This document shows, piece by piece, positions 14,286-22,138 of a DNA stretch of 24,707 bases; the stretch's first letter is position 1; the number at the start of each line of letters is the position of its first letter. The notes beneath the pieces were generated by a model, which did not search any database, was not told the DNA's origin, and was given only the letters and a program-made list of their open reading frames with translations. The stretch comes from JAGGVT01 sp965369605 (GTDB lineage Bacteria > JAJVIF01 > JAGGVT01). The position numbers and the translations under genes are program-made. The stretch lies in NCBI GenBank assembly GCA_965369605.1, contig CBDURE010000044.1, positions 1 to 24,707 of the forward strand, read 5' to 3'.

Positions 14286-15332
14286 TCAATCAGGGGAAAT
14301 AATCCCGCCGCCGATAACTTCATCGTTGTCGTAAACAACAGCTATCTGTCCCGGAGCGATTCCGCTTACGGGATTATCAAATTCAATACGGGCATCTGTT
14401 TCAGATAGTCGTGTGAATAGTGCATTAGTCGCGGGAGTGCGGTATCGAATCCTGGTATGGCATGCAAAAGGAGATGAATCGGGTTCCGGGCATCCTGGAT
14501 GCGAAGAAACAAAACTGTGGACGTTCATCGCGCTTTGAAATAAATCTTCCTTTTCACCGACAATCAGTTTGTTGTCGCGAGCGTCTTTGGAAAGAACATA
14601 CAGGCGGGAACTGTGCGCGATATCAAGCCCTCTTCTCTGTCCGACTGTATAGTTTTCGAGGCCTTTATGTTTGCCAATGATTTTGCCTGATTTATCCACA
14701 ATATCCCCCATGCCTTTTTTCATGTCCTCGAATATTGCGTCCTGGTCTGATTGGCCGCTAATGAAGCATAAATCCTGGCTTTCTGGTTTGTTTTCGATAT
14801 TCAGATTCCTGTCAGCAATGATTTTACGAACTTCCACTTTTGTATATTTGCCCAGCGGAAGGATAGTTTTTTCAAGAAGGGATTGATTGAGGAAGTAGAG
14901 GAAATAGCTCTGGTCTTTATCATGGTCGATGCCGCGCTTCAGGATGTAACGCTCATCACGTTTTTCAATCCGCGCGTAATGTCCTGTCGCGATATATTCA
15001 CAGCCGTATTTGAGCATTATATCACGCAGGACACCCCATTTTATCAGGCGATTGCATATCGCGCACGGGTTTGGAGTTAATCCCTGCGAGTATCCAATCC
15101 GATACGGTTCAATTACAAGCCGTTTGAAATCGTCGGTTAAATCGACAGTGTGATGCTGAATCCCGATTTGTTTTGCGACATTCCCGGCGTCAGGATTAGT
15201 TTCAATATTCGAACTGGCGTTAAACAGGTTAAATGTGAATCCGATTACCGAGCAACCGGAATCCTTTAACAGGATTGCGGCGCAGGCGCTGTCAACCCCA
15301 CCGGACATCGCGATGCCGACTGTTTTCGACAT
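14286..15332 (-). CDS. mnmA: tRNA-specific 2-thiouridylase MnmA
   Basis: Forms 2-thiouridine at wobble position 34 of tRNA-Glu, -Gln and -Lys, taking persulfide sulfur from a cysteine desulfurase. The 348 residues match the family. The PP-loop SGGVDS is at 10-15, the catalytic pair is C93 (NPCAICNRLIKWG) and C189 (SQDLCFISGQ), and GHYARI, DQSYFL and the C-terminal beta domain (GLENYTVGQRRGL, then GIAPGQIAVVY) are all present. It starts three bases after the IscU-like gene and two genes after the desulfurase, so the sulfur donor is encoded in the same unit. Confidence 0.96.
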   Translation of the reverse strand: MSKTVGIAMSGGVDSACAAILLKDSGCSVIGFTFNLFNASSNIETNPDAGNVAKQIGIQHHTVDLTDDFKRLVIEPYRIGYSQGLTPNPCAICNRLIKWGVLRDIMLKYGCEYIATGHYARIEKRDERYILKRGIDHDKDQSYFLYFLNQSLLEKTILPLGKYTKVEVRKIIADRNLNIENKPESQDLCFISGQSDQDAIFEDMKKGMGDIVDKSGKIIGKHKGLENYTVGQRRGLDIAHSSRLYVLSKDARDNKLIVGEKEDLFQSAMNVHSFVSSHPGCPEPDSSPFACHTRIRYRTPATNALFTRLSETDARIEFDNPVSGIAPGQIAVVYDNDEVIGGGIISPD

Positions 15333-15335
15333 CGG

Positions 15336-15887
15336 TTATTGCCCCTCTTCTCCCACTGGTTTTTCCTCCGGTGGATTTTCGGCAGGCGGTGATTCGACAA
15401 CTGGCGTTTCAGCAACAGGCGTTTCAGCAACAGGTGTTTCAGCAACAGGTGTTTCAGCAACAGGTGTTTCAGTAACAGGTGTTTCAGTAATTGGTGTTGC
15501 GACAACAGGTTCAGTTTTATCAGGCTCTTCGGGTGATTTGCGAAGGTCAACCAGGGCTTTGATTATGGACTCGTAGATAATATTTAGATTAAGGCATTCC
15601 AAATCCGGGATATCATCAGGATTGAATTCAACGAGGAATTCAACATCCGGGACGGATTTACCCTTGATTTGCGTAACGAGCTGTTCCGCCTGCTGTTTTA
15701 TGCAATCCGACCCAATGATTCGAATCTCCGCGTTTTCTATCATGTTGTCTGAAACCCACAGGCGGCTCATTGCAAGGTCATGATTTGTGCTGTTGCCGAC
15801 AATGCCGAAGCCAACCACCTGTTCTTTTTCCGGTTTCGCTTCAGCGGATTCATCCGGTTTGGGTTCGATTGTTTGTTCTTCATTCAT
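15336..15887 (-). CDS. degenerate IscU/NifU-like protein with TPVAE repeat tail
   Basis: A 183-residue protein. Residues 26-80 (GFGIVGNSTNHDLAMSRLWV, then IENAEIRIIGSDC, then QLVTQIKGKS) align by eye with the IscU scaffold, and 95-115 resemble its C-terminal helix. Of the IscU ligands, the first cysteine is replaced (GNPACGD has become GNSTNHD, N35), the aspartate is kept (D37), the second cysteine position is Ser with a cysteine two residues on (C62), and the third appears kept (C98). The N-terminus is acidic. Residues about 125-175 are a Pro/Thr/Glu repeat (units of TPVAE). It overlaps the desulfurase gene by ATGA, with a strong AGGAGG-type site upstream, and precedes mnmA by three bases. 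It may be a sulfur or cluster carrier, or a regulator of the desulfurase. The assignment rests on eye alignment and position. Confidence 0.62.
   Translation of the reverse strand: MNEEQTIEPKPDESAEAKPEKEQVVGFGIVGNSTNHDLAMSRLWVSDNMIENAEIRIIGSDCIKQQAEQLVTQIKGKSVPDVEFLVEFNPDDIPDLECLNLNIIYESIIKALVDLRKSPEEPDKTEPVVATPITETPVTETPVAETPVAETPVAETPVAETPVVESPPAENPPEEKPVGEEGQ
15403..15507. repeat. seven 15-bp tandem repeats inside the IscU-like gene
   Basis: Seven head-to-tail 15-bp units (plus-strand consensus GGTGTTTCAGCAACA) that encode the pentapeptide TPVAE. The inner units are nearly identical. Because the unit is a multiple of three, changes in copy number would lengthen or shorten the tail without breaking the frame. 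Confidence 0.9.
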
Positions 15888-17044
15888 AAGTCAACCTCTC
15901 CTCCTGATTTAATGATTCTCTTAAGAACTTCAATAAATGCGTCAATATCATTTTTACTCGAATAGATTCCGAAACTGACTCGGATTGTTTCAAACGCTTC
16001 AGGCAAACCGTATCCGATAGCTTTCATAACATGGCTCGGTTCAGCTGATCCGCTTGCGCATGCGCTTCCGGTTGCCAGAGCAATGTTAGCCATATCGAAG
16101 CCAATAAGCAAATTCTCAGAAGGAATTCCCGGAACACGCAGGCAGTAAATATGCGGCGCCTTTTTATCCTGATTGCCTACAAGTTGGACATCGGGAGTTT
16201 CATCCGCCAGTTTGCCAAGCATATATCTGCCCAGCCTGTTATATTTCTCAACCATATCCTCCCGCTCCAAACCGACAAGATCGACAGCTTTTGCCAGCCC
16301 AACAATGCCAGCGACATTTTCCGTTCCCGCGCGGAATCCGAATTCGTGAGTTCCGCCGTGTATGAGAGATTCAATTTCAGTATCGCGCCTGATGAAATTA
16401 AATCCTGAGCCGACAGGCCCGTAGATTTTATGCCCGGTCGCTGTGAGAATATCAACGGGAATTTTATCCAGGTCGATTTTCCGGGTAGAAAGGGCCTGCG
16501 CGCAGTCGGTGTGCATCATGAGACCCTTGTCTTTTGCCAGTTTCGCGACCTGTGTTACCGGCTGCACCGTGCCAAGTTCGTTGTTTACAAACATCAAGCT
16601 GATGAAAGTTGTGTCATGCCGGATAGCCGCTTCAATATCCTCAATTCTGACAACGCCATCCGATGCCGGATTGACAATTGAACATTCAAAACCCTCCTTA
16701 ACCATAAATTCAGCCGACTCGATAACCGCGTGATGTTCTATCGCGCTGATAATAAAATGCCTGCCTTTTTTCCGGTATGTTCGAGCCAGATTCTTAATTG
16801 CCCAGTTATCGCCTTCCGTTGCTCCGCTCAGGAAAACTATTTCGCGATAAGAGCAATTCAGGACTTTTTTAATCTGGTCCCTGCACTGGTCAATTCGTAC
16901 TCTCAGATCTCGCCCGAATGAATGTATGGAACTGGGATTGCCAAAATGCTCGCTCAGGTACGGCAGCATCGCGTCTCGAACCTCATCGCGCAAAGGAGTG
17001 CTCGCGGCATAATCCAGATATGTTCTTGTGTCAGATTCCTGCAT
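15884..17044 (-). CDS. iscS: cysteine desulfurase (IscS/NifS)
   Basis: A PLP enzyme that releases sulfur from cysteine as a protein persulfide for Fe-S clusters and tRNA thiolation. It has 386 residues from the ATG at 17044. Signatures: YLDYAASTPL (9-18), EHHA with H105, HTDCAQ (178-183), PLP lysine K206 in TATGHKIYGP, and the active-site loop with C329 in GSACASGSAEPSH. The frame is open to 17101, but the promoter (TSS near 17066) and the conserved N-terminus favour 17044. It heads the operon with the IscU-like gene, mnmA, the permease and alaS. The closest reading is IscS; NifS cannot be excluded by name only. Confidence 0.95.
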   Translation of the reverse strand: MQESDTRTYLDYAASTPLRDEVRDAMLPYLSEHFGNPSSIHSFGRDLRVRIDQCRDQIKKVLNCSYREIVFLSGATEGDNWAIKNLARTYRKKGRHFIISAIEHHAVIESAEFMVKEGFECSIVNPASDGVVRIEDIEAAIRHDTTFISLMFVNNELGTVQPVTQVAKLAKDKGLMMHTDCAQALSTRKIDLDKIPVDILTATGHKIYGPVGSGFNFIRRDTEIESLIHGGTHEFGFRAGTENVAGIVGLAKAVDLVGLEREDMVEKYNRLGRYMLGKLADETPDVQLVGNQDKKAPHIYCLRVPGIPSENLLIGFDMANIALATGSACASGSAEPSHVMKAIGYGLPEAFETIRVSFGIYSSKNDIDAFIEVLKRIIKSGGEVDL

Positions 17045-17072
17045 GATTGCAAATATCAACCTGTCTGTATGG

Positions 17073-17101
17073 ATTAAAGCATAACAATAATGTATGTTCA
17101 A
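17073..17101 (-). promoter_or_regulatory. sigma-70-type promoter of the iscS operon
   Basis: On the minus strand, TTGAAC (17096-17101), a 17-bp spacer and TTTAAT (17073-17078). It predicts transcription start near 17066, about 22 nt before the iscS ATG. No IscR-type operator was recognised. The rest of the gap up to motA (17102-17282) shows no gene. Confidence 0.6.
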
Positions 17102-17282
17102 TCCATAAGAATTTCAACTTCGTTAATACTCATTAATAACCGTATGATGCTTGCAATGGATATTAATAATGTTGATGTGTTATCTGTTGGCATTTCGTTG
17201 TATTTATACCAGCGAATATGCATCGTGTTTGCGAAATGCAGGATAATAATTAAGAAAGAGCAAAAGCTCCTTCGGTGATGAT

Positions 17283-18068
17283 ATGGACTTAGCGAGCATT
17301 ATCGGAATAGTGATTGGCTGTGGATTTCTCCTCTTCGGAATGATGGCGGGAGGGGGCGCGTCGCAGCTTGTTCTGTTTTGGAACGCTCCATCCTTGTTAA
17401 TTGTTTTGGGTGGATGCATGGCTGCTGTAATGGTTAACTATCCGATGGCTAATGTCATCAGCACCATGAAGATAATCAAGCATGTTTTTAAAAGCAGTGG
17501 CACCGACTCCTCCCAAATGATTGGCACGATGGTTTCCTTCGCTGAGAAAGCGCGTCGTGAGGGACTTTTGGCGCTTGAAGATGAAGTTTCGCGCCTTGAT
17601 GACGTCCTCATGAAAAAAGGAATCCAGCTCGTTATCGACGGCACCGAACCTGATCAGGTGCGGAATATTCTGGAAATTGAGCTGAGTTTTATCGAGGAAC
17701 GCCACAGGTTAGGCAAACAGATATTCGATGCGATGGCGACATACGCGCCGGCTTTTGGAATGATCGGAACGCTTATCGGACTTATTCAGATGCTTGCCAA
17801 TCTGGACGACCCGTCAACGATTGGTGGTTCCATGGCTATCGCTCTTATCACAACGCTGTACGGCGCAATCCTGGCGAACCTTCTATTTTCACCGATGGCA
17901 GGCAAACTAGCGGTTAAAAGCGATGATGAAATGCTCTATCTCCATGTCATGGTCGAGGGAATAGTCTCCATTCAAAACGGAGAGAATCCGCGCATTGTCC
18001 AGGAAAAACTTGCCAGCTTCTTCGCGCCCGACCAGCGTAATGTCTCCGCTGACAAGGGGGATGAGTAG
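17283..18068 (+). CDS. motA: flagellar motor stator protein MotA
   Basis: A 261-residue inner-membrane stator subunit that, with MotB, forms the ion channel driving flagellar rotation. Four membrane segments are visible (about 1-24, 33-52, 148-170, 183-205). The cytoplasmic loop holds the rotor-contact motif KARREGLLALED, with R91/R92 and E99 at the sites of charged residues in E. coli MotA. Prolines and polar residues of segments 3-4 fit the channel (TYAPAFGMIGTLIGL). The ATG has only a weak GGTG ahead. No recognisable promoter was found, and the gene leads motB and fliL. Confidence 0.94.
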   Translation: MDLASIIGIVIGCGFLLFGMMAGGGASQLVLFWNAPSLLIVLGGCMAAVMVNYPMANVISTMKIIKHVFKSSGTDSSQMIGTMVSFAEKARREGLLALEDEVSRLDDVLMKKGIQLVIDGTEPDQVRNILEIELSFIEERHRLGKQIFDAMATYAPAFGMIGTLIGLIQMLANLDDPSTIGGSMAIALITTLYGAILANLLFSPMAGKLAVKSDDEMLYLHVMVEGIVSIQNGENPRIVQEKLASFFAPDQRNVSADKGDE

Positions 18069-18857
18069 TTGGCAGTCAAAAGAAAAAAACCTGATCCCCC
18101 AGCCGGCGCTCCCGCGTGGATGATGACCTATGGTGACCTTGTTACCCAGATGCTCACCTTTTTCATTTTGTTGTTTACTTTTTCCTCTCTCGATACGATT
18201 AAATTCCGTGACGCTGTAATCAGCCTGCAGGGCGCGTTTGGAGTGTTAAGTGGCGGGACGCAGCTTCTGAATCTTAGCGATATGCCGACAAGCGCTCCGA
18301 TCAGCCAGGAGGCAGCGCCTAAATCAAGCCCTACTCTTGTGCAGGTGAAAAACCTTCTTGATGAGATGATCAAGGAGGATGAGGAAAATAAACAACAGGA
18401 AAATCAGGATACATCCGCCAACAAGCATCAGGAAAAAGAACCTTTGATAACAACCATTCTCGATGAACGAGGATTGCGAATAAGATTCACGGATCCTGTA
18501 TTATTCGATCTGGGCAAGGCTGATATTAAGACAGATGCGGTTGATATTCTAAGAAGCGTTGCAGATGTCCTTGCCACTTTGTCAAATCACATGCAGGTTG
18601 AGGGACATACGGACAATATCCCTATTCGAACAGCAAGTTTTAAATCCAACTGGGAATTGTCCTCAATCAGATCATGTGAAGTTTTGCATTTCATGGTGCA
18701 GGAAGGCGGAATCAATCCTGAAAATTTGGCAGCAGCGGGTTACGGCGAATATCACCCGCTGGCGCCGAATGACACAACACAAAATCGAAGCAGAAATCGC
18801 AGGGTGGAAATACTCATTTTGAATGAAGATGCGGACGTGAAAACGTCCGGCAAATAA
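18069..18857 (+). CDS. motB: flagellar motor stator protein MotB
   Basis: A 262-residue partner of MotA. A short cytoplasmic end (MAVKRKKPDPPAGAPAW) leads to one membrane helix (about 18-40) carrying the ion-binding D23 in MMTYGDLVTQML. After a linker with a Glu/Gln/Asn-rich stretch, the OmpA-like peptidoglycan-binding domain (about 135-255) has GHTDNIPI and the NRSRNRRVEI end. The start is TTG, directly abutting the motA stop codon, with AAGGGGG eight bases upstream (18053-18060). Ion type (proton or sodium) is not decided. Confidence 0.94.
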   Translation: MAVKRKKPDPPAGAPAWMMTYGDLVTQMLTFFILLFTFSSLDTIKFRDAVISLQGAFGVLSGGTQLLNLSDMPTSAPISQEAAPKSSPTLVQVKNLLDEMIKEDEENKQQENQDTSANKHQEKEPLITTILDERGLRIRFTDPVLFDLGKADIKTDAVDILRSVADVLATLSNHMQVEGHTDNIPIRTASFKSNWELSSIRSCEVLHFMVQEGGINPENLAAAGYGEYHPLAPNDTTQNRSRNRRVEILILNEDADVKTSGK

Positions 18858-18895
18858 CGCACAGATAAATCAAACAGATTCCCGGAGGGATTCTA

Positions 18896-19444
18896 ATGGA
18901 CGAAAAAGAAAAAGAAGAACTGGAAGGACAGGAAGAGGAACAGGGAGAAGAAGTTAAAAAACCTTCTAAAAAACTTCCTTTAATTATAGGTGGAGTGCTT
19001 ATCCTTGCCTTATTGGTTGGCGGTGGAATCTTCGCAATGAAAGCATTCACCGCGCCTGCGGATGCTGCTGAATCTGAAACAGGTGAAGAGGTGGCGGAGG
19101 TGGTTGAAGAGGAGGAAGGCGGGTATGTTCCCACCGGATTGTATTTTTCCGGGTTTGACGCTTTCATCACGGTTTTGCGCCAAAGTGAGGAGTACCATTT
19201 TACATATTTAAAATTCGTGCCAAAGTTTGAGCTTTCTGACGCGAAGGTGATATCCGAAATAGGCGCGAAACTGCCATTGATTGAGGACAAGATAAACTCT
19301 GTCATGACCGACCTCGACTGGAATTCAATTAAAAGCGAGCGGGGCAGGGGACGTATGGGTGAAAAGCTAACCGAGAAACTCAACGAAATTCTCGAATCAG
19401 GTAAAATAACAAAAACGTATTTCACAACTTTTGTCGCGCAGTAG
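18896..19444 (+). CDS. fliL: flagellar basal body-associated protein FliL
   Basis: A 182-residue single-pass membrane protein that surrounds and stabilises the stator. The cytoplasmic end is extremely acidic (MDEKEKEELEGQEEE, then KKPSKK), followed by a helix (about 28-47) and a periplasmic FliL domain with YLKFVPKFEL and the conserved C-terminal GKITKTYFTTFVAQ. GGAGGG precedes the ATG. A third acidic patch (about 60-78) links helix and domain. It directly follows motB. Confidence 0.92.
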   Translation: MDEKEKEELEGQEEEQGEEVKKPSKKLPLIIGGVLILALLVGGGIFAMKAFTAPADAAESETGEEVAEVVEEEEGGYVPTGLYFSGFDAFITVLRQSEEYHFTYLKFVPKFELSDAKVISEIGAKLPLIEDKINSVMTDLDWNSIKSERGRGRMGEKLTEKLNEILESGKITKTYFTTFVAQ

Positions 19445-19453
19445 CAATGCCAT

Positions 19454-19474
19454 CTGCAGGATTGCAGCGTTTTT
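19454..19474 (+). terminator. possible terminator after fliL
   Basis: A 5-bp stem CTGCA/TGCAG with a GGAT loop (19454-19467) followed by CG and five T. Short but well placed in the 31-nt gap between the convergent fliL and the NtrC-type gene. Confidence 0.35.
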
Positions 19475-19475
19475 A

Positions 19476-20807
19476 TTAAACTTCTTTATACTGTTTAACT
19501 TTGGTAATCAATGTTGTTCTTGATATGCCCAGCACTTTTGCAGCTTTCGACTTGTTTCCCTTAAGCGCATCCAGTGTCGCCATGATGTGGTCCCGTTCTA
19601 TTTCCTCAAGCGATTTCATTTCATCGGCAGTCGCGCCGCCGGTTTTGGATTTAATCTCGTGCGGCAGAAGAGACATATTGATTGTATCCCCCTGAATAAT
19701 AACCATGATTCTTTCACACAGATTTCTTAATTCCCGGATATTTCCTGGCCAGTTATAGCCTTTCAGCGCATCGGCGACATCCGGTGTGATGCATGTGACA
19801 GACCGATTGAGTGTTCCATTAAATTCATTGACGAATCCGAGGAACAACTCAACAATGTCCTCCCGACGCTCCCTTAAAGGCGGTATATGAATAATAGCGA
19901 CATTCAGGCGGTAATACAGATCCTTGCGAAACGTTTTCTCAGCGACCAGTTTTTTCAAATCAGCGTTTGTTGCCGCGATTATTCTTGTGTCGACCGTAAT
20001 TTCTTTACGGCCGCCAACGCGGTAGAATTTGAAATCCTCTATAACCTTGAGCAGTTTCGACTGCATGCTGAAATCCATTGTGGATATCTCATCCAGAAAT
20101 AAGGACCCGTGGTTCGCAAGTTCTAACATTCCGCGCCTGGTTTCCTTCGCGTCGGTGAAAGCTCCCCGCTCGTAACCGAACAGCTCGCTTTCAAGCAGGC
20201 CGGATGGAATCGCGCTGCAGTTTATCTCTATGAATTCGCTCTTGCCTCTGCCAGAGGTGTTGTGAATGGTCCGCGCGAGAAATCCCTTTCCAGTCCCGCT
20301 TTCGCCTGTAAGCAGGATATTGACATCCGTTAGGGAAAAGTTCTTTGCCTCGTCGAGAGTTTTCTGCGTTTTATAATTATTAGAAACAAGCTTCTCGAAT
20401 GAGTAAATCCTGCTTGTAGATTTTCTGTTCAGCCTGACTGCGATCTCAAGTTCCTTTTCCAGATCTTCAAATTGCATGAGCAGTTTATAAGGCGTGATAG
20501 GCTTGACATAAATATCAATAGCTCCTGCTTTAAGAGCTTTAACAGCGGCTTCTATCTCACCATGGCGAGCCAGCATGACAACCGCGCAGTGCATATCGAT
20601 CTTTTTTACATCTTCAAGAGTTTGGATGCCATCGGCGCCTGAGGAATTCAATTCGAGGAAGATAAGGTCAAACGACCTTGAGCGAAGCAATTCAAAGCAT
20701 CTATCTGCCGAATCAACAGCGATAGCGGAATACCCTTTTTCTTCAAAAGTCATACTCAGCGCTTCCGCAAAATCCAAGTCACTGTCCATAATAAGAATTG
20801 ATAGCAT
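19476..20807 (-). CDS. NtrC-family sigma-54 regulator with degenerate receiver
   Basis: A 443-residue bacterial enhancer-binding protein that opens sigma-54 promoters by ATP hydrolysis. Receiver domain 1-115, AAA+ domain about 135-370, and Fis-type helix-turn-helix about 400-443 (NKSKAAKVLGISRTTLITKV). Walker A is GESGTGKG (168-175), Walker B GSLFLDE (234-240), the sigma-54 contact loop reads GAFTDA (215-220, usual GAFTGA), and the arginine-finger region and FRKDLYYRL are present. In the receiver, the phosphorylatable aspartate is E52 (FLELNSSGADG), the second acidic residue is S9, and the switch Thr/Ser is A80, while K102 is kept. It probably works without phosphorylation. It lies downstream of pilT and pilC, the usual place of pilR. 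Confidence 0.9.
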   Translation of the reverse strand: MLSILIMDSDLDFAEALSMTFEEKGYSAIAVDSADRCFELLRSRSFDLIFLELNSSGADGIQTLEDVKKIDMHCAVVMLARHGEIEAAVKALKAGAIDIYVKPITPYKLLMQFEDLEKELEIAVRLNRKSTSRIYSFEKLVSNNYKTQKTLDEAKNFSLTDVNILLTGESGTGKGFLARTIHNTSGRGKSEFIEINCSAIPSGLLESELFGYERGAFTDAKETRRGMLELANHGSLFLDEISTMDFSMQSKLLKVIEDFKFYRVGGRKEITVDTRIIAATNADLKKLVAEKTFRKDLYYRLNVAIIHIPPLRERREDIVELFLGFVNEFNGTLNRSVTCITPDVADALKGYNWPGNIRELRNLCERIMVIIQGDTINMSLLPHEIKSKTGGATADEMKSLEEIERDHIMATLDALKGNKSKAAKVLGISRTTLITKVKQYKEV

Positions 20808-20905
20808 ATATAAACGAACCTCTCATGCAAAAGCATGCCTAAAGATTACTTCAAGCATGCATTATCTCGAACTAATGTTTTCCTGGAATGTTAGTATTGC
20901 TTGTT

Positions 20906-22138
20906 CTAGCCGATTGTTTCTGATAGCTGAGTTACAATCGAGAACAAAGGCATGTACAACGCGACTACAATAAAACCGATGACGGTTCCGAGGAACATGA
21001 TAAGAACAGGCTCAATAAGAGTTGTAAACGCGTCAATCGTATAGTCAACTTCCTGGTCATAGAACTCACTGATTTTTTCAAGCATCGTATCAAGCGCGCC
21101 GGTTTCCTCGCCAACCGCAATCATGTCGATGACCATTGGCGGGAATTCTCCGGTTTCCTCAAGCGGAGGCGATATTCGCTCGCCCTCCCTGATTGCCTCC
21201 CTCGCATTAATAACCGCGCTCGCGATAACCGCGTTTCCCACAGTCTGTTCAACGACCGATAACGCCCTTAGAATCGGCACACCGGAACGAAGGAGAATCG
21301 CGAGTGTTCGCGAGAATCGGGCAAGCGCGATTTTTCTCAAGAGCATTCCGAATACAGGCAGTCTCAGCCTGACACTGTCAAAAAACTTCTCGACTGACGG
21401 GATTCGAATAAGGAACTTGTACGCTGTACTGAGAATGACACCGATAACAATAACCGCCCACGCGCTGTGGCGTATGACCTCCGAGACGTTCACCAGAATC
21501 TGTGTCATTGGCGGCAGTTTGGCATCCATCGACTCGAAAATCCCCTGGAACGCGGGAACTACGAAAATGAGTACGATGGTGACAATAACAGCTGATGCTC
21601 CCATGATAATTACCGGATATCGAACTCCGGCGGAGACTCGAGACCGAATCTCAATCTCACGCTCAAGGTCGTGGCTAATCCTGTCCAGAACGATGTCGAG
21701 TGAACCTGATTCCTCGCCCGATTTGGTCATTGCGATAACAAGCGCGCCAAACACCCTGGGATGCTTGGACATCGCGAGCGAAAGAGGGTGCCCTTCCTCG
21801 ACCTGGTCGCGAATGGACTGGATAACCTCTACCAGCCTCAGGTTTTCAGTCTGCTTCTCAATGATTTTCAATGACCGTAAAATCGGAAGGCCGGCATTAA
21901 TCATAGTGGAAAGCAGTCTTGCAAAAATCGAAATATCCTTGATCTTTATTGGTGTTAATCTCTGGAATGCAATGTCAATGCGGCTGTAAAACGAGTCTTC
22001 CTTGAGCTCGGATATCTTGCTGATAAAATACCCCTGGTCTTTCAGGCGGGTAATCAGCTGCTCCTTTGAATCCATCGCCAGTTGCCCTGTAATCGTTTTC
22101 CCTGAAGCATCCCTTACTACGAAATTAAATTTCGGCAT
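20906..22138 (-). CDS. pilC: type IV pilus inner-membrane platform protein PilC
   Basis: A 410-residue GspF/PilC family protein on which the pilus motors act. Two T2SSF domains (about 68-195 and 270-395) each contain the family's FARxLxxxxxAGxP-type start (ISIFARLLSTMINAGLPIL; LARFSRTLAILLRSGVPIL) and end in EExGxL segments (KSGEESGSLD; AVGEETGALD). Three or four membrane segments. The frame opens 32 codons earlier, but the ATG at 22138 has GGAGGAG just before it and gives the conserved MPKFNFVVRDASGK. It overlaps the end of pilT by 14 bases. Confidence 0.94.
   Translation of the reverse strand: MPKFNFVVRDASGKTITGQLAMDSKEQLITRLKDQGYFISKISELKEDSFYSRIDIAFQRLTPIKIKDISIFARLLSTMINAGLPILRSLKIIEKQTENLRLVEVIQSIRDQVEEGHPLSLAMSKHPRVFGALVIAMTKSGEESGSLDIVLDRISHDLEREIEIRSRVSAGVRYPVIIMGASAVIVTIVLIFVVPAFQGIFESMDAKLPPMTQILVNVSEVIRHSAWAVIVIGVILSTAYKFLIRIPSVEKFFDSVRLRLPVFGMLLRKIALARFSRTLAILLRSGVPILRALSVVEQTVGNAVIASAVINAREAIREGERISPPLEETGEFPPMVIDMIAVGEETGALDTMLEKISEFYDQEVDYTIDAFTTLIEPVLIMFLGTVIGFIVVALYMPLFSIVTQLSETIG

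Noticed and set aside
15235..15576. Plus-strand frame with GVSAT repeats
   Set aside because: Antisense reading of the 15-bp repeats in the IscU-like gene and the start of mnmA.
16987..17101. Longer iscS start at 17101
   Set aside because: It would start upstream of the predicted transcription start and adds 19 non-conserved residues.
17188..17206. TTGGCAT...TTGTA resembling a sigma-54 promoter upstream of motA
   Set aside because: Spacing between the GG and the second box is one base short and the invariant GC is GT.
17090..17278. Plus-strand frame before motA
   Set aside because: No ribosome site, overlaps the iscS promoter, and the product resembles nothing.
21123..21989. Plus-strand frame of 288 codons
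   Set aside because: Lies wholly antisense to pilC, whose domains are unambiguous; long antisense frames are expected from its codon use.
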